The notes beneath the pieces were generated by a model. It was not told where the DNA came from, ran no database searches, and saw only the letters and a list, made by a program, of their open reading frames with translations. From an uncultured Hyphomonas sp. (lineage in GTDB: Bacteria > Pseudomonadota > Alphaproteobacteria > Caulobacterales > Hyphomonadaceae): a DNA stretch of 64,000 bases. Position numbers and translations under genes: made by a program. The stretch is from NCBI RefSeq assembly GCF_963678875.1, contig NZ_OY787457.1, positions 620,001 to 684,000 of the forward strand. The letters are read 5' to 3'. This document shows, in pieces, positions 53,370 to 63,957 of this stretch (within the stretch, counting starts at the first letter, position 1; each line of letters starts with the position of its first letter).

Positions 53370-55946
53370 CTAGAACCGTGTCCTCAAAGTCACACCGTAA
53401 GTTGCGGGATCCTGGACGAACACGCCGCGCGCCGTGCCGCGAAGCGGCATGTTGAACGTGACATTCTTGGTCTGCTCGTCGGTGACATTGTTCCCCCAGA
53501 CTTCGAAGGTCCAGCGGTCGTCAGCCGTGCTGATCCCGGCACGCAGGTTCACTTTCGTGTTGGCGTCCTGGATGTCGTCGGCAAGGCGAACGCCCGCATC
53601 GTCGACGGCCTGGGTTGATGTGCGGCGATCCGATTCGCTGCGCACCGTACCGGTCAGGAAGTAGGGCATGCCGTTATCCAGCGTTTTCTCCCATGTCAGG
53701 CCGATCAGGCCGACCCATTCCGGGGCGTTGGTCAGGGAGAAGCCACACAGGCGGTTCACCGGGTTCGACGGGTCGAAACCGCCCGGCGCACAATCATTCG
53801 GATAGAATGCGTCGGTATAGGTGATCGCGCCATTTGCGCTGAGGTTCTCCGTCAGCTGGGTCTGGACTTCCAGTTCAACCCCCTTGCTGACGACCTTCGG
53901 CACGTTGAACGTCTGGAACTGGGTCCCGGTAAATTCAAGCACCTGGAAGTCTTCCATCTCCTGATGGAAGAGCGCGAGGTCAAACCGGCCACGGCCATCA
54001 TTGAACGTGCCTTTCAGGCCGACTTCCGTCGCATCGATCTTTTCGGAGTCGAAGCGCGGATCCGCCCCGCCAGCGGCCGCCGTCGGGTCGAGGTTGAAGC
54101 CACCGGATTTGAAGCCATGAGTGAAGCCGGCATAGAAGTTGAGGTTCTCGGTCAGCGAGCCGCCGAGTTTGACCGTGTACACCAGTTCCTCATCTTCGAA
54201 CGTATCGGCGAACGTCTGCGGCAGTGGCAGGAAGGCCGAGGCCGGAAGATCTGCTTCTGTCGCGAACGGGAAGCAGGTGATTGCCATTGCCGTCGGAGCG
54301 AGAGGCGCCACGCTGGCCGGGTAGGCGTTGCCCACGATGGCGTTTGCAATGTTGGTACAAGCCGGTGACGACGCAGAGATCTGCTCGAACGAACCGTCCT
54401 TCGTTTCTTCAACATAGCGCACACCAACGGTCAGGTTCAGCCGGTCCGTCAGATCAAGGACGTTGTGGGTGAAGATCGAGAATGACTCGCCTTGCTGGTT
54501 GAACTTGTTGTCAGCGTAGCTGCCGGCCGGATCGACGCCGCCCAGTGCAGCAGGCACGTTTCCGCCGAAGTTTGTGGTGACAGACTGGACGCCCAGTGTC
54601 GGCACCAGAAGCGCCGTCACATAGCGGCCATAGTCGCCGCCCAGCGTCATCACAGCACGTTCTTCGATGTCCTCGTCGGAATAGTAAGTCCCGACCAGCC
54701 AGTTGAGCTGACCTTGCAGGGCCTCGCCTTGCAGGCGCAGCTCGTGAGTTGTGGTCTGAATGTCGTCATAGGACGGCTGGACGGTCGATGCCGCGAACGG
54801 TGCCGTTCTGTCGCCAACCGAATAAACGTCGAGGCCGACATATTCAGAGTGCTGCACGGACTCCGCATGGAAGTCCCGGTACGAGCCAATATAGACGAGG
54901 TCTGCGAAGCCGAGGTTCCAGTCGAACTGGGCGGAGATGCCCTCCTGTTGGAACGGGTTCTGGAACTGCTCGCCATTGGAGGTGAGACTGTCGAGGGCGC
55001 TCGGGCCATAGGCCGAAACGCCGCCATTTGCGGGCAGGCCAACGGCCGCATAGAGCCCGGCCTCGCCGAGCGGATCGACCGTTACAACCGCGTCACAGCA
55101 CTGTTCGTCTGCGTCCGAATAGTCTGCGATCACGCGGAGAGTTGCGTCCGGCGTGATCTGCCAAAGTGCCTGGCCCCGGACCATCCAGCGGTCGCGGGTA
55201 TGGCTTTCGGCGCCGGTCGTGCTTTCCACCAGTCCATCGCGCGTGCGGTAAGCACCGGACAGGCGGACGGCGAACTTGTCTTCGGCAATCGGGGCGCTAA
55301 AGCCGCCCTGGACATTCACAAGGCCGTAATTGCCGACCGTGACGTTCGCAAAACCATCCTTCTCGCGAAGGTCTGGCGCCTTGGTCGTGATGTTCAGGGC
55401 ACCGGCAGATGTGTTGCGTCCGAACAGCGTGCCTTGCGGACCGCGCAGGACCTCGACCTGTTGCAGGTCCACCAGGTCACCCAATGCAACGCCTGGGCGT
55501 GACAGGTAAACACCGTCCAGGAAGACGCCGACGGCGCTTTCGAGACCGATATTGTTGCCGGTCGTGCCGACGCCCCGGATCCGCATGGACGTGCCCTGCG
55601 ATTCCGTCTGCGTGGAGTTCATGTTGAAGCTGGCCGAAAGGTTGTCGAGCGCGCGAAGGTCGGCGACCCCCTGGCGTTCAATTTCGGTTGGGCTGATGGC
55701 GGTCACTGCCAGCGGCACGTCGAGAATGCTTTCCTCGCGGCGCGTAGCGGTCACTTTCACAACGCTGAGACGTTTGTCTTCTTCTGCGGTGGGAGTGGAT
55801 GCGGCGGGAGGAGCAGCTTCTTCAACGGTGGTGGCGGTGTTCTGTGCGTCTGCTTCCTGTGCCATCGCCGGGGCCTGTATCAGGCTCAATACGGCGGCAG
55901 AGGCACCTGCCAGCAAGACGCACTTCGGTTGTCGGTTCAGTTTCAA
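53370..55946 (-). CDS. TonB-dependent receptor (858 aa) with TTG start
   Basis: A second outer-membrane receptor. The signal peptide ends near APAMAQE (residue 30). The plug domain contains RREESILDVPLAVTAISPTEIERQG and GPQGTLFGRNTSAG, and the barrel ends in the terminal Phe motif VTLRTRF. The start is most likely TTG 55946: the leader GGGGAGGAATTTAC lies 7 bases before it and matches the leader of the neighbour receptor, and the protein then begins KLNRQPKCVLLAGAS as in the neighbour. The ATG at 56039 would place the ribosome site inside the coding region. Function: import of an unknown ligand. Confidence 0.93.
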   Translation of the reverse strand: MKLNRQPKCVLLAGASAAVLSLIQAPAMAQEADAQNTATTVEEAAPPAASTPTAEEDKRLSVVKVTATRREESILDVPLAVTAISPTEIERQGVADLRALDNLSASFNMNSTQTESQGTSMRIRGVGTTGNNIGLESAVGVFLDGVYLSRPGVALGDLVDLQQVEVLRGPQGTLFGRNTSAGALNITTKAPDLREKDGFANVTVGNYGLVNVQGGFSAPIAEDKFAVRLSGAYRTRDGLVESTTGAESHTRDRWMVRGQALWQITPDATLRVIADYSDADEQCCDAVVTVDPLGEAGLYAAVGLPANGGVSAYGPSALDSLTSNGEQFQNPFQQEGISAQFDWNLGFADLVYIGSYRDFHAESVQHSEYVGLDVYSVGDRTAPFAASTVQPSYDDIQTTTHELRLQGEALQGQLNWLVGTYYSDEDIEERAVMTLGGDYGRYVTALLVPTLGVQSVTTNFGGNVPAALGGVDPAGSYADNKFNQQGESFSIFTHNVLDLTDRLNLTVGVRYVEETKDGSFEQISASSPACTNIANAIVGNAYPASVAPLAPTAMAITCFPFATEADLPASAFLPLPQTFADTFEDEELVYTVKLGGSLTENLNFYAGFTHGFKSGGFNLDPTAAAGGADPRFDSEKIDATEVGLKGTFNDGRGRFDLALFHQEMEDFQVLEFTGTQFQTFNVPKVVSKGVELEVQTQLTENLSANGAITYTDAFYPNDCAPGGFDPSNPVNRLCGFSLTNAPEWVGLIGLTWEKTLDNGMPYFLTGTVRSESDRRTSTQAVDDAGVRLADDIQDANTKVNLRAGISTADDRWTFEVWGNNVTDEQTKNVTFNMPLRGTARGVFVQDPATYGVTLRTRF

Positions 55947-56176
55947 AGTAAATTCCTCCCCTCGTCCAATCTTTGTGGACAAGATTATTTGATTAATGAT
56001 TTTGGTTATTTGCGTGCTCTTCTGGCAGGAGCACTGCACGTTCTACGAAAAGAGGGGCCGCGCTTCATGTCAACCGGCTACCCTCGCGTAAACTTCCGAC
56101 TATTTTTGATTGCGTGCGCAAAACCACACAGTTTTCCTCGCTTGGCCGGTTCGGCCCGGGCTGGTAGAGGCGCGAT

Positions 56177-56896
56177 ATGACCTCGCAAAGCTTTCTGTCC
56201 GGCACCCGGGCGCTTGTCCTTTTTTCCGGTGGGCAGGATTCGGCCACCTGTCTTGCCTGGGCGCTCGACCGCTACGAAGCGGTCGAGACGATCGGCTTCG
56301 ACTATGGCCAGCGCCATGCTGTGGAATTGACCTGCCGCGAGAAAGTCCGGATCGGCATGGGCAGCCTGAAGGAATCCTGGGCGTCGCGTCTTGGCGATGA
56401 TCACATGATCGATGCATCCGTTCTCAAGAGTCTTGGCGAAACGGCCATGACCCATGAAGTGGCCATCGAGACGACCGAAGCCGGTCTGCCGTCGACCTTC
56501 GTACCGGGGCGTAACCTCCTGTTCCTGACGCTGGCCGGCGCGCTCGGCGTTCGCCGGGGCGTCTCGGTGCTGGTCGGTGGCATGTGCGAGACCGATTATT
56601 CCGGCTATCCCGATTGCCGGAACGATACGATCCAGACACAGGCCGCAACCCTGAGCCTCGGCCTCGACAAGCCGATGTCGATCAAGACCCCCCTTATGTA
56701 TATGGACAAGGCGGAGACCTGGGCGATGGCGGAAGACCTCGGCGGGCAGGCGCTTGTCGACCTGATCGTCGAAGACACGCACACCTGTTATCTTGGCGAT
56801 CGCAACCGCCGGCATGACTGGGGGTATGGCTGCGGAACCTGTCCGGCCTGCGAACTGCGCTCAGCTGGCTGGGAGCGCTGGCAGGCGTCGCGATGA
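56177..56896 (+). CDS. queC: 7-cyano-7-deazaguanine synthase QueC
   Basis: QueC turns 7-carboxy-7-deazaguanine into preQ0 with ammonia and ATP in queuosine synthesis. The 239-residue protein has the PP-loop FSGGQDSATCLAWAL (near residue 16), the VPGRNLLFL motif and the C-terminal zinc cysteines in HTCYLGDRNRRHDWGYGCGTCPACELR. It is the first gene of a three-gene operon; its stop overlaps the queE start (ATGA). Tgt and QueA for the final steps are not in the window. Confidence 0.96.
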   Translation: MTSQSFLSGTRALVLFSGGQDSATCLAWALDRYEAVETIGFDYGQRHAVELTCREKVRIGMGSLKESWASRLGDDHMIDASVLKSLGETAMTHEVAIETTEAGLPSTFVPGRNLLFLTLAGALGVRRGVSVLVGGMCETDYSGYPDCRNDTIQTQAATLSLGLDKPMSIKTPLMYMDKAETWAMAEDLGGQALVDLIVEDTHTCYLGDRNRRHDWGYGCGTCPACELRSAGWERWQASR

Positions 56897-57540
56897 CCTA
56901 TTCGGTCAAGGAAGCTTTCTACACCCTGCAAGGGGAGGGCGCACAGACCGGGCGCGCGGCCGTGTTCCTGCGCTTTGCTGGCTGCAATCTCTGGAGCGGC
57001 CTCGAGCGCGACCGCGCGAAGGCCGTCTGCCAGTTCTGCGACACCGATTTCGTCGGCACCGACGGCGAGAATGGCGGCAAGTACAAAACGCCCGGAGAGG
57101 TCGCGGCCCTGGTCGCCTCGATCTGGAACGCCAATGCCGATACGGCCGGCAAGCCCTATGTCGTCTGCACGGGCGGCGAGCCGCTGCTGCAGCTGGACCC
57201 GCCGCTGATCGAGGCGCTTCATGGTGCCGGCTTCGAGATCGCGGTGGAGACCAATGGCACGGTCGAGGCCCCCGATGGGCTCGACTGGATCTGCGTCAGC
57301 CCGAAGGCCAATGCGGCGCTCGTGCTGAAAAAGGGCAATGAACTCAAACTGGTCTACCCGCAGGATGAGGCTGAAGCGCAGCCCGAACGGTTCACGGAAC
57401 TGGACTTTCAGCACTTTTTCCTGCAACCGAAGGACAATTCCGAGGCGGCCCGCAATGTGCAGGCTGCCGCTGCTTACTGTCTGAAGAATCCGCAATGGCG
57501 ACTGAGCTTGCAAACACACAAACTGACCGGGCTGCCCTGA
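56893..57540 (+). CDS. queE: 7-carboxy-7-deazaguanine synthase QueE
   Basis: A radical SAM enzyme that contracts 6-carboxytetrahydropterin to 7-carboxy-7-deazaguanine. The iron-sulfur ligands follow the QueE variant C-x14-C-x2-C: GCNLWSGLERDRAKAVC then QFCDTDF. TGGEPLLQLD is the SAM-binding GGEP motif. The 215-residue length fits the shorter form of the family. It overlaps queC by 4 bases and leads into queD, so translation of the operon is coupled. Confidence 0.94.
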   Translation: MTYSVKEAFYTLQGEGAQTGRAAVFLRFAGCNLWSGLERDRAKAVCQFCDTDFVGTDGENGGKYKTPGEVAALVASIWNANADTAGKPYVVCTGGEPLLQLDPPLIEALHGAGFEIAVETNGTVEAPDGLDWICVSPKANAALVLKKGNELKLVYPQDEAEAQPERFTELDFQHFFLQPKDNSEAARNVQAAAAYCLKNPQWRLSLQTHKLTGLP

Positions 57541-57554
57541 GCCCTGAGGGCCGC

Positions 57555-57914
57555 GTGTTCGAGATCACCAAGGCGGTGCATTTCGAGGCGGCGCACTTCA
57601 TGGGCGGCAAGCCGGAAGGGCATCCTTACCGGAACATGCACGGGCATTCCTTCCGTCTGGAAGCGACCGTCGCGGGCGTCGTGAAGCCGGGCGAGCAGTG
57701 GGTTGAGGACTTCTCCCACCTGACCGCCTGCCTGAATGCGACGGCCGAAAAGCTGGACCACCGGTTGCTGAACGAGATAGACGGCCTCGAAGTGCCGACG
57801 CTGGAGCGGATCTGCCTCTGGGTCGCCGAAGACCTGAGCGAGGCGCTGCCGGGGCTGAAGCGCGTCGTGATCGCGCGGCCCAGCCTCAACGAGCGGTGCG
57901 AACTGGTCCTTTAG
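57555..57914 (+). CDS. queD: 6-carboxytetrahydropterin synthase QueD
   Basis: QueD makes 6-carboxytetrahydropterin from dihydroneopterin triphosphate. The zinc histidines are in HFEAAHF and MHGHSF, the catalytic region reads VEDFSHLTACLNATAEKLDHRLLNEI and it ends in ERCELVL. GTG 57555 is chosen: it follows a GAGGG ribosome site and gives a 119-residue protein that matches the family's length. An ATG at 57495 is possible and would overlap the end of queE by 46 bases. Confidence 0.9.
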   Translation: MFEITKAVHFEAAHFMGGKPEGHPYRNMHGHSFRLEATVAGVVKPGEQWVEDFSHLTACLNATAEKLDHRLLNEIDGLEVPTLERICLWVAEDLSEALPGLKRVVIARPSLNERCELVL

Positions 57915-58396
57915 TTGGCGAGATCGCCTTCCTGCATGTCGTCCACGAAGTTCCGGGCAAACCGGCGCGAGGCGCGGCTGGCATCGTACCAGGTGGAAAT
58001 GCCCGATATGCGCAGGTCATGCTCATACCAGGAATACTCGTACTCGGCGGTTTTCTCGCCTGCCGCGTCATAGGCGATGGCGGAAAGCTTCATGCCGCCG
58101 AGGCTTTTTGACAGGCCGTAATCGAGGCCCGGTTTGTCGCCCAGCTGCTTGAAGGTCGGCTTGGACGGCTTTGCGTCGAGGATGGTCACGTCGATCCGCG
58201 CCGTGTCCACGCCGGCCTTGTCCAGCGCGTGCGTGAGGTCTCCCTTCACTTCCTTCGCGAGGAAGTCGCCTTCGCGGGCGCCGTAGTCTTCTTCCAGCTT
58301 TTCCTGGAAATCCTCGGAGACGGTCACATTGATTTCCGCGGCGAGCGCGGCGGGTGCCAGGAGAAGGGCGACGGCGGTGATTGGGATCAGTTTCAT
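57911..58396 (-). CDS. Periplasmic protein of unknown function (DUF3016-like)
   Basis: A 161-residue exported protein with a cleavable signal peptide (LLLAPAALAA, about residue 19). The mature protein starts with INVTVSEDFQEKLEEDYGAREGDFLAKEV and has a strand-helix pattern similar to DUF3016; the match is only by eye and not firm. GGAGG precedes ATG 58396. It overlaps the end of the queC-queE-queD operon by 4 bases on the other strand. Confidence 0.65.
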   Translation of the reverse strand: MKLIPITAVALLLAPAALAAEINVTVSEDFQEKLEEDYGAREGDFLAKEVKGDLTHALDKAGVDTARIDVTILDAKPSKPTFKQLGDKPGLDYGLSKSLGGMKLSAIAYDAAGEKTAEYEYSWYEHDLRISGISTWYDASRASRRFARNFVDDMQEGDLAN

Positions 58397-58474
58397 GTCA
58401 GAACCTCCATTCGGATCTGCCATCAACTTACCATCACCCTTCCTGTTCCCGAAGTCACGCCAGCGTGAAGCCGG

Positions 58475-59170
58475 TTAAATCGTGTCCACAAACACGATCT
58501 CGGCGTCTTCGATGCCTTTCAGCTCCAGCGTCTCGGCGCCGGTGATCGCAGCGCCGTCGCGGGCCTTCAGCACCTGGCCGTTCAGGCTGGCCGAACCCGC
58601 CGCCAGCACGAGATAGCCATGCCGGCCGGGCGCGACTTCATAGTCCAGCGTGTCCCCGGCGCAGAGCGTTGCACCCATGACTTTCGCATCCTGCTTGATC
58701 GAAAGGGCATCGCCTTCGCCGCCGCCGGCAGCAAACACGGTCCACTTGCCGGAGCGGTCGCCTTTCGGGAACTGGCGCGTGCCCCAGTCCGGCTGGCCGC
58801 CCTGTTCGCGCGGCAGGATCCAGATCTGGAACAGCTGGCAGGTCTCGTCGTCGGCATTCCATTCCGAATGCTGCACGCCGGCCCCGGCGCTCATGACCTG
58901 GACGTCGCCGGCTTCAGTGCGGCCGGTATTGCCCATGGAGTCCTTGTGGGTGATGGCACCCTTGCGGACATAGGTGATGATTTCCATCGACTGGTGGCCG
59001 TGGGGCGGGAAGCCGGTGTGCGGCTGGATCGTGTCATCATTCCAGACGCGCAGGGCGCCTTCGCCCATGCGGCGCGGGTCGTGGTAACCCGAGAACGAGA
59101 AGTGGTAGTTCGCGTCGAGCCATTCGTTGCGGAATCGGCCGAGGCGGTCGAACGGGCGGAGTTCAATCAT
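58475..59170 (-). CDS. Pirin family protein
   Basis: A 231-residue bicupin of the pirin family, which includes YhhW-type quercetin dioxygenases and non-catalytic regulators. The metal-binding pattern is clear in the first cupin: GFPPHGHQSMEIITYV and the later AGAGVQHSEWN. It starts IELRPFDRLGRFRNEW as other pirins do. No signal peptide. A role in oxidation of a flavonoid or in stress response is a family-based guess. Confidence 0.92.
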   Translation of the reverse strand: MIELRPFDRLGRFRNEWLDANYHFSFSGYHDPRRMGEGALRVWNDDTIQPHTGFPPHGHQSMEIITYVRKGAITHKDSMGNTGRTEAGDVQVMSAGAGVQHSEWNADDETCQLFQIWILPREQGGQPDWGTRQFPKGDRSGKWTVFAAGGGEGDALSIKQDAKVMGATLCAGDTLDYEVAPGRHGYLVLAAGSASLNGQVLKARDGAAITGAETLELKGIEDAEIVFVDTI

Positions 59171-59288
59171 GGCGGGCTCCTTCAGGTGCCGTATTGCTTC
59201 GTGTTGCAGCGAATATGACGCGAAGCGCGCGAGCCTGTAGAGCGGGGCGGCAGAGAAGACTTATGCCGCCCCGGAATAAGTGCCCGGA

Positions 59289-59474
59289 TCAGGAAGGCTT
59301 TTGATCCTGTTCGCCGTGCTCTTCCGGCTCGGCGATGGCTTCCAGCTCTTCCATGCTGAGGTCGTCATACATCTGCTTGGCCTTGCCTTTCAGGTGCCAT
59401 TTCGATGTGCGGCCACGGCGCGCGGAGAGCGCCAGTCCGGCGGCCTGTTGCTCGGGGATCTGTTGTGCAGACAT
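59289..59474 (-). CDS. DUF3008 family small protein (61 aa)
   Basis: A 61-residue charged protein of the DUF3008 type: QQAAGLALSARRGRTSKWHLKGKAKQMYDDLSMEELEAIA matches the family pattern of an AAG.ALSA.RG stretch and a MYDSM-like helix. An ideal ribosome site AAAGGAGG is 6 bases before the ATG at 59474. Function unknown; such small hydrophilic proteins are often linked to stress. It sits just before the start of the repeat region. Confidence 0.82.
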   Translation of the reverse strand: MSAQQIPEQQAAGLALSARRGRTSKWHLKGKAKQMYDDLSMEELEAIAEPEEHGEQDQKPS

Positions 59475-59590
59475 TTCGGCCTCCTTTGTTTGGTGGGATA
59501 TCAACGCGGGAAGGGGCGCTCCTGTTCCATCCAGCACGTGCGGCCGGAATGGCTGTGGCCATCCGGTGGGGGAGTTTGATTCTGTTCCAG

Positions 59591-59673
59591 TCATCCTTCG
59601 ACTTCGCTCAGGATGAGTCCGGTAAATGTTGCGCCTGTGAGGGAAGCTCATCCTGAGCGAAGTCGAAGGATGA
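59591..59673. repeat. Perfect 27-bp inverted repeat, REP-like
   Basis: A 27-base arm (59591-59617, starting TCATCCTTCGACTTCG) recurs as its exact reverse complement at 59647-59673, with a 29-base spacer. Each arm is itself an imperfect palindrome (TCATCCT ... AGGATGA). This sequence family is widespread in proteobacterial intergenic regions, as I recall. Confidence 0.85.
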
Positions 59674-59695
59674 CTGCCAGCGCACACGGGCCCGG

Positions 59696-60064
59696 CTAAG
59701 GCGGACCCCGGACGTGCAGCCCATGATTATGCCGGACTATGTCATGACTAGGCATGACTATACCGGACTTAGCCGGACTATAACGGACTTCCGGTTCGGA
59801 CATGCGCACGCCGACCGGCACATCGCTGCCAAGCGCAGGATGCTCCCACGGCGCCACACACGGTGCTTCATATGTGTAGAGATCATCCGGCGGCGGGGCA
59901 TCGGCCACATAAGTGAGCCGGACATTGCCAAAGCAATCGACCGCGAACAGCGCCTCCCGCCCGGTGCGCAGGTGCCAGCGGGCAACGCGCACGAGGTTCC
60001 ACACCAGCCACGGCCAGAAGACCGGCCAGACAAGCTGGAAGAGACGGCGAAGGTCAGGATGCAT
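59696..60064 (-). CDS. Hypothetical Trp-rich protein (122 aa)
   Basis: Not assigned to any family. A short basic start (MHPDLRRLFQ) leads to a membrane-like helix with many Trp (VWPVFWPWLVWNLV), then ARWHLRTGREALFAVDCFGNVRLTYVADAPPPDDLY. The third codon positions are strongly G/C, which supports a real gene from ATG 60064. The frame stays open upstream but only into repeat sequence. The last 30 residues run through a decayed short repeat and may be an altered C-terminus. No clear ribosome site. Confidence 0.5.
   Translation of the reverse strand: MHPDLRRLFQLVWPVFWPWLVWNLVRVARWHLRTGREALFAVDCFGNVRLTYVADAPPPDDLYTYEAPCVAPWEHPALGSDVPVGVRMSEPEVRYSPAKSGIVMPSHDIVRHNHGLHVRGPP
59731..59790. repeat. 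Decayed short direct repeat around CCGGACTAT
   Basis: Three 20-base units share GCCGGACTAT or CATGACTAT and differ at several positions. They overlap the 3' end of the Trp-rich gene. Too few and too uneven to be CRISPR. Confidence 0.4.
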
Positions 60065-60118
60065 GCCGGTGAGGATGGGGCCAGGCACTGACCCGGTGGA
60101 TAGACCGCCCCGCCACCT

Positions 60119-60415
60119 GTCATCCCGGAAAACGCGAAAGCGTTTATCCGGGACCCCGCCCCGCCGCCACCACACCGCATCCGGCTCCCGGACATTTGCT
60201 CCGCAAATTCCGGGATGACACGCGGCGGGTGTGGGACACGCACCAATCTCTCCTCCGGGCGTCATCCCCGACGGCGCAGCCGTCTGGGGACCCATCTCCG
60301 AACGCAGCCCAGAGTACGTCACGCGCGGTGGCGACATTCTCCCAACCGCACATGACGCGCCCAACCGCATCGTTCAGAGCTGGGCCCCCCAGACCGCTCC
60401 GCGGCCGGGGGTGAC
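60119..60415. repeat. Cluster of four REP-like hairpin elements in alternating orientation
   Basis: The stretch 60065-60538 holds no gene. Four hairpin units share the frame GTCATCCC(GG) - stem-loop - (C)CGGGA/TGGGG: 60119-60155 plus, 60183-60219 minus, 60261-60293 plus and 60386-60415 minus. Units 1 and 2 are closest (GTCATCCCGGAA ... TCCGGGA). The alternating orientation is a BIME-like layout, typical of repeats moved by REP-associated transposases. No such transposase gene is visible here. Confidence 0.75.
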
Positions 60416-60467
60416 GCGTGCGGGGAGTTTGGGGGCAAGTTTGGATGGGTGTATCGCATCACAATCG

Positions 60468-60515
60468 ACATGCAAGTTTTACACTTGACTTGCATGTAAT
60501 ACAAACGTATTACAT
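60468..60515 (+). promoter_or_regulatory. Promoter with two overlapping inverted-repeat operators of the RHH-YfbU gene
   Basis: ACATGCAAGT (60468-60477) pairs with ACTTGCATGT (60488-60497). Overlapping it, ATGTAATAC (60494-60502) pairs with GTATTACAT (60507-60515). A -35 box TTGACT (60485-60490) and a -10 like TATTAC (60508-60513), spaced 17, lie inside these repeats. A DNA-binding protein at either palindrome would block the promoter, which fits autoregulation by the RHH domain encoded downstream. Confidence 0.7.
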
Positions 60516-60538
60516 ATAGATCAAATCGAGGTGGGCCG

Positions 60539-61222
60539 ATGGCAACAATTAGCTTTCGTATCGACGATCAAACCAAAGCCCGACTGGATAGGCTTGTGGA
60601 GGAACGCGCTTTGAACCCGAGCGCGGTTTTTCGGCAAGCGCTTGATTTAGCCTTAAACAACATTGAATTCGGGACTGAGTCGCGCCGGGCAATGAAACTA
60701 ACTCTGCCTGATCGTCTGAAACTGGCAAACCAGTATGAAATTCTAACGCATCTCGACCCTGAAAGAGCTGCGGAATATCAAGCTTACGTTCTGGTCTTAA
60801 AGCAAGGTTTCGACATTCAGTATGCGCACTTGGCTCAAGATTTCTCTGACGGATTGAGCGATGGTGACTGTGCGGAAGTGTTGAGAATATTGGATATGTT
60901 CTCAATTTTGAAAGCTATGACGCTGAATTCCGATGAGCCTCTTCCTGACGCATGGTTGGCGGCTAGCCTGTTTAAAGGCTTTCACGAAAATTCAGAACAC
61001 GAACAGCATCTATTCGCTAGGTACCTGATTTACGACCTGGACCACTATAAGTCGGTACGAGCTGATGTGGAAAGATTCGGATTGTCAGCGACATTTCCAA
61101 TGCTCCCGCGATATAGGCAAATGCTTAACATCTGGCAGGAGTGCCACAATCCATTTAATCCGACTTGGGATGAGTTTTCCCGCATAGTCAAATCAGGGTG
61201 GAGGCCGGACCATCATGATTGA
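60539..61222 (+). CDS. Ribbon-helix-helix / YfbU fusion protein
   Basis: A 227-residue protein of two parts. Residues 1-45 form a ribbon-helix-helix DNA-binding domain (ISFRIDDQTKARLDRLVEERALNPSAVFRQAL). Residues about 52-225 match YfbU: LPDRLKLANQYEILTHLDPERA, ILDMFSILKAMTLNS, FARYLIYDL and LPRYRQMLNIWQECHNPFNPTWDEF. E. coli YfbU (164 aa) has no RHH and has no settled function, though its overexpression has been tied to cell death. The gene is clearly A/T-richer than its neighbours. AGGTGG precedes the ATG. A 46-residue membrane peptide gene overlaps its end. Confidence 0.88.
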   Translation: MATISFRIDDQTKARLDRLVEERALNPSAVFRQALDLALNNIEFGTESRRAMKLTLPDRLKLANQYEILTHLDPERAAEYQAYVLVLKQGFDIQYAHLAQDFSDGLSDGDCAEVLRILDMFSILKAMTLNSDEPLPDAWLAASLFKGFHENSEHEQHLFARYLIYDLDHYKSVRADVERFGLSATFPMLPRYRQMLNIWQECHNPFNPTWDEFSRIVKSGWRPDHHD

Positions 61223-61351
61223 GAAATTTAAATTCTCATTCTTTGCTCTTAGGGCCGAAGCGGAGGGAAGGGTGCCAATCGTTGTTGTGGCTGCACTCTG
61301 CGTTGCGGGAATGCTTACGCTGGTTGCGATAAGTGCAATAGTATACCTACC

Positions 61352-61355
<4 letters not shown>
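61215..61355 (+). CDS. 46-residue single-span membrane peptide
   Basis: A small gene overlapping the RHH-YfbU stop by 8 bases. It encodes a short basic start (MIEKFKFSFFALRAEAEGR) and one hydrophobic helix (about 20-43: PIVVVAALCVAGMLTLVAI) ending YLP. The stop TAA overlaps the gyrB stop on the other strand. No family is recognised. Overlap with the upstream gene suggests coupled translation and a joint function. It is too short to prove as coding by itself. Confidence 0.6.
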
Positions 61356-63778
<2,423 letters not shown>

Positions 63779-63918
63779 GAGGCTTCCCCGTCGATTCTTC
63801 AGATTCGCCTTCAAATATAGGGGATTACCCCCATCGAGGGAACCTGAACGGGGGTTATTTTACAGCTTCATGAACGGCAAAATAAGCCGTGCAAAAACAA
63901 TGCCTTACAGGGGCAGAA

Positions 63919-63940
63919 AAGGGCCGTTCCGGCGGCCCTT
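63919..63940 (-). terminator. Terminator of the minus-strand gene at the right edge
   Basis: An 8-bp perfect stem AAGGGCCG / CGGCCCTT with a 6-base loop runs into TTTTCTG on the minus strand. It lies 17 bases after the stop codon of the edge gene and upstream of gyrB. Confidence 0.75.
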
Positions 63941-63957
63941 CCCGGAATGGGCCCGGA

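Noticed and set aside
59731..59790. CRISPR array
   Set aside because: Only three uneven repeats of about 20 bases without unique spacers of constant length, and no cas genes.
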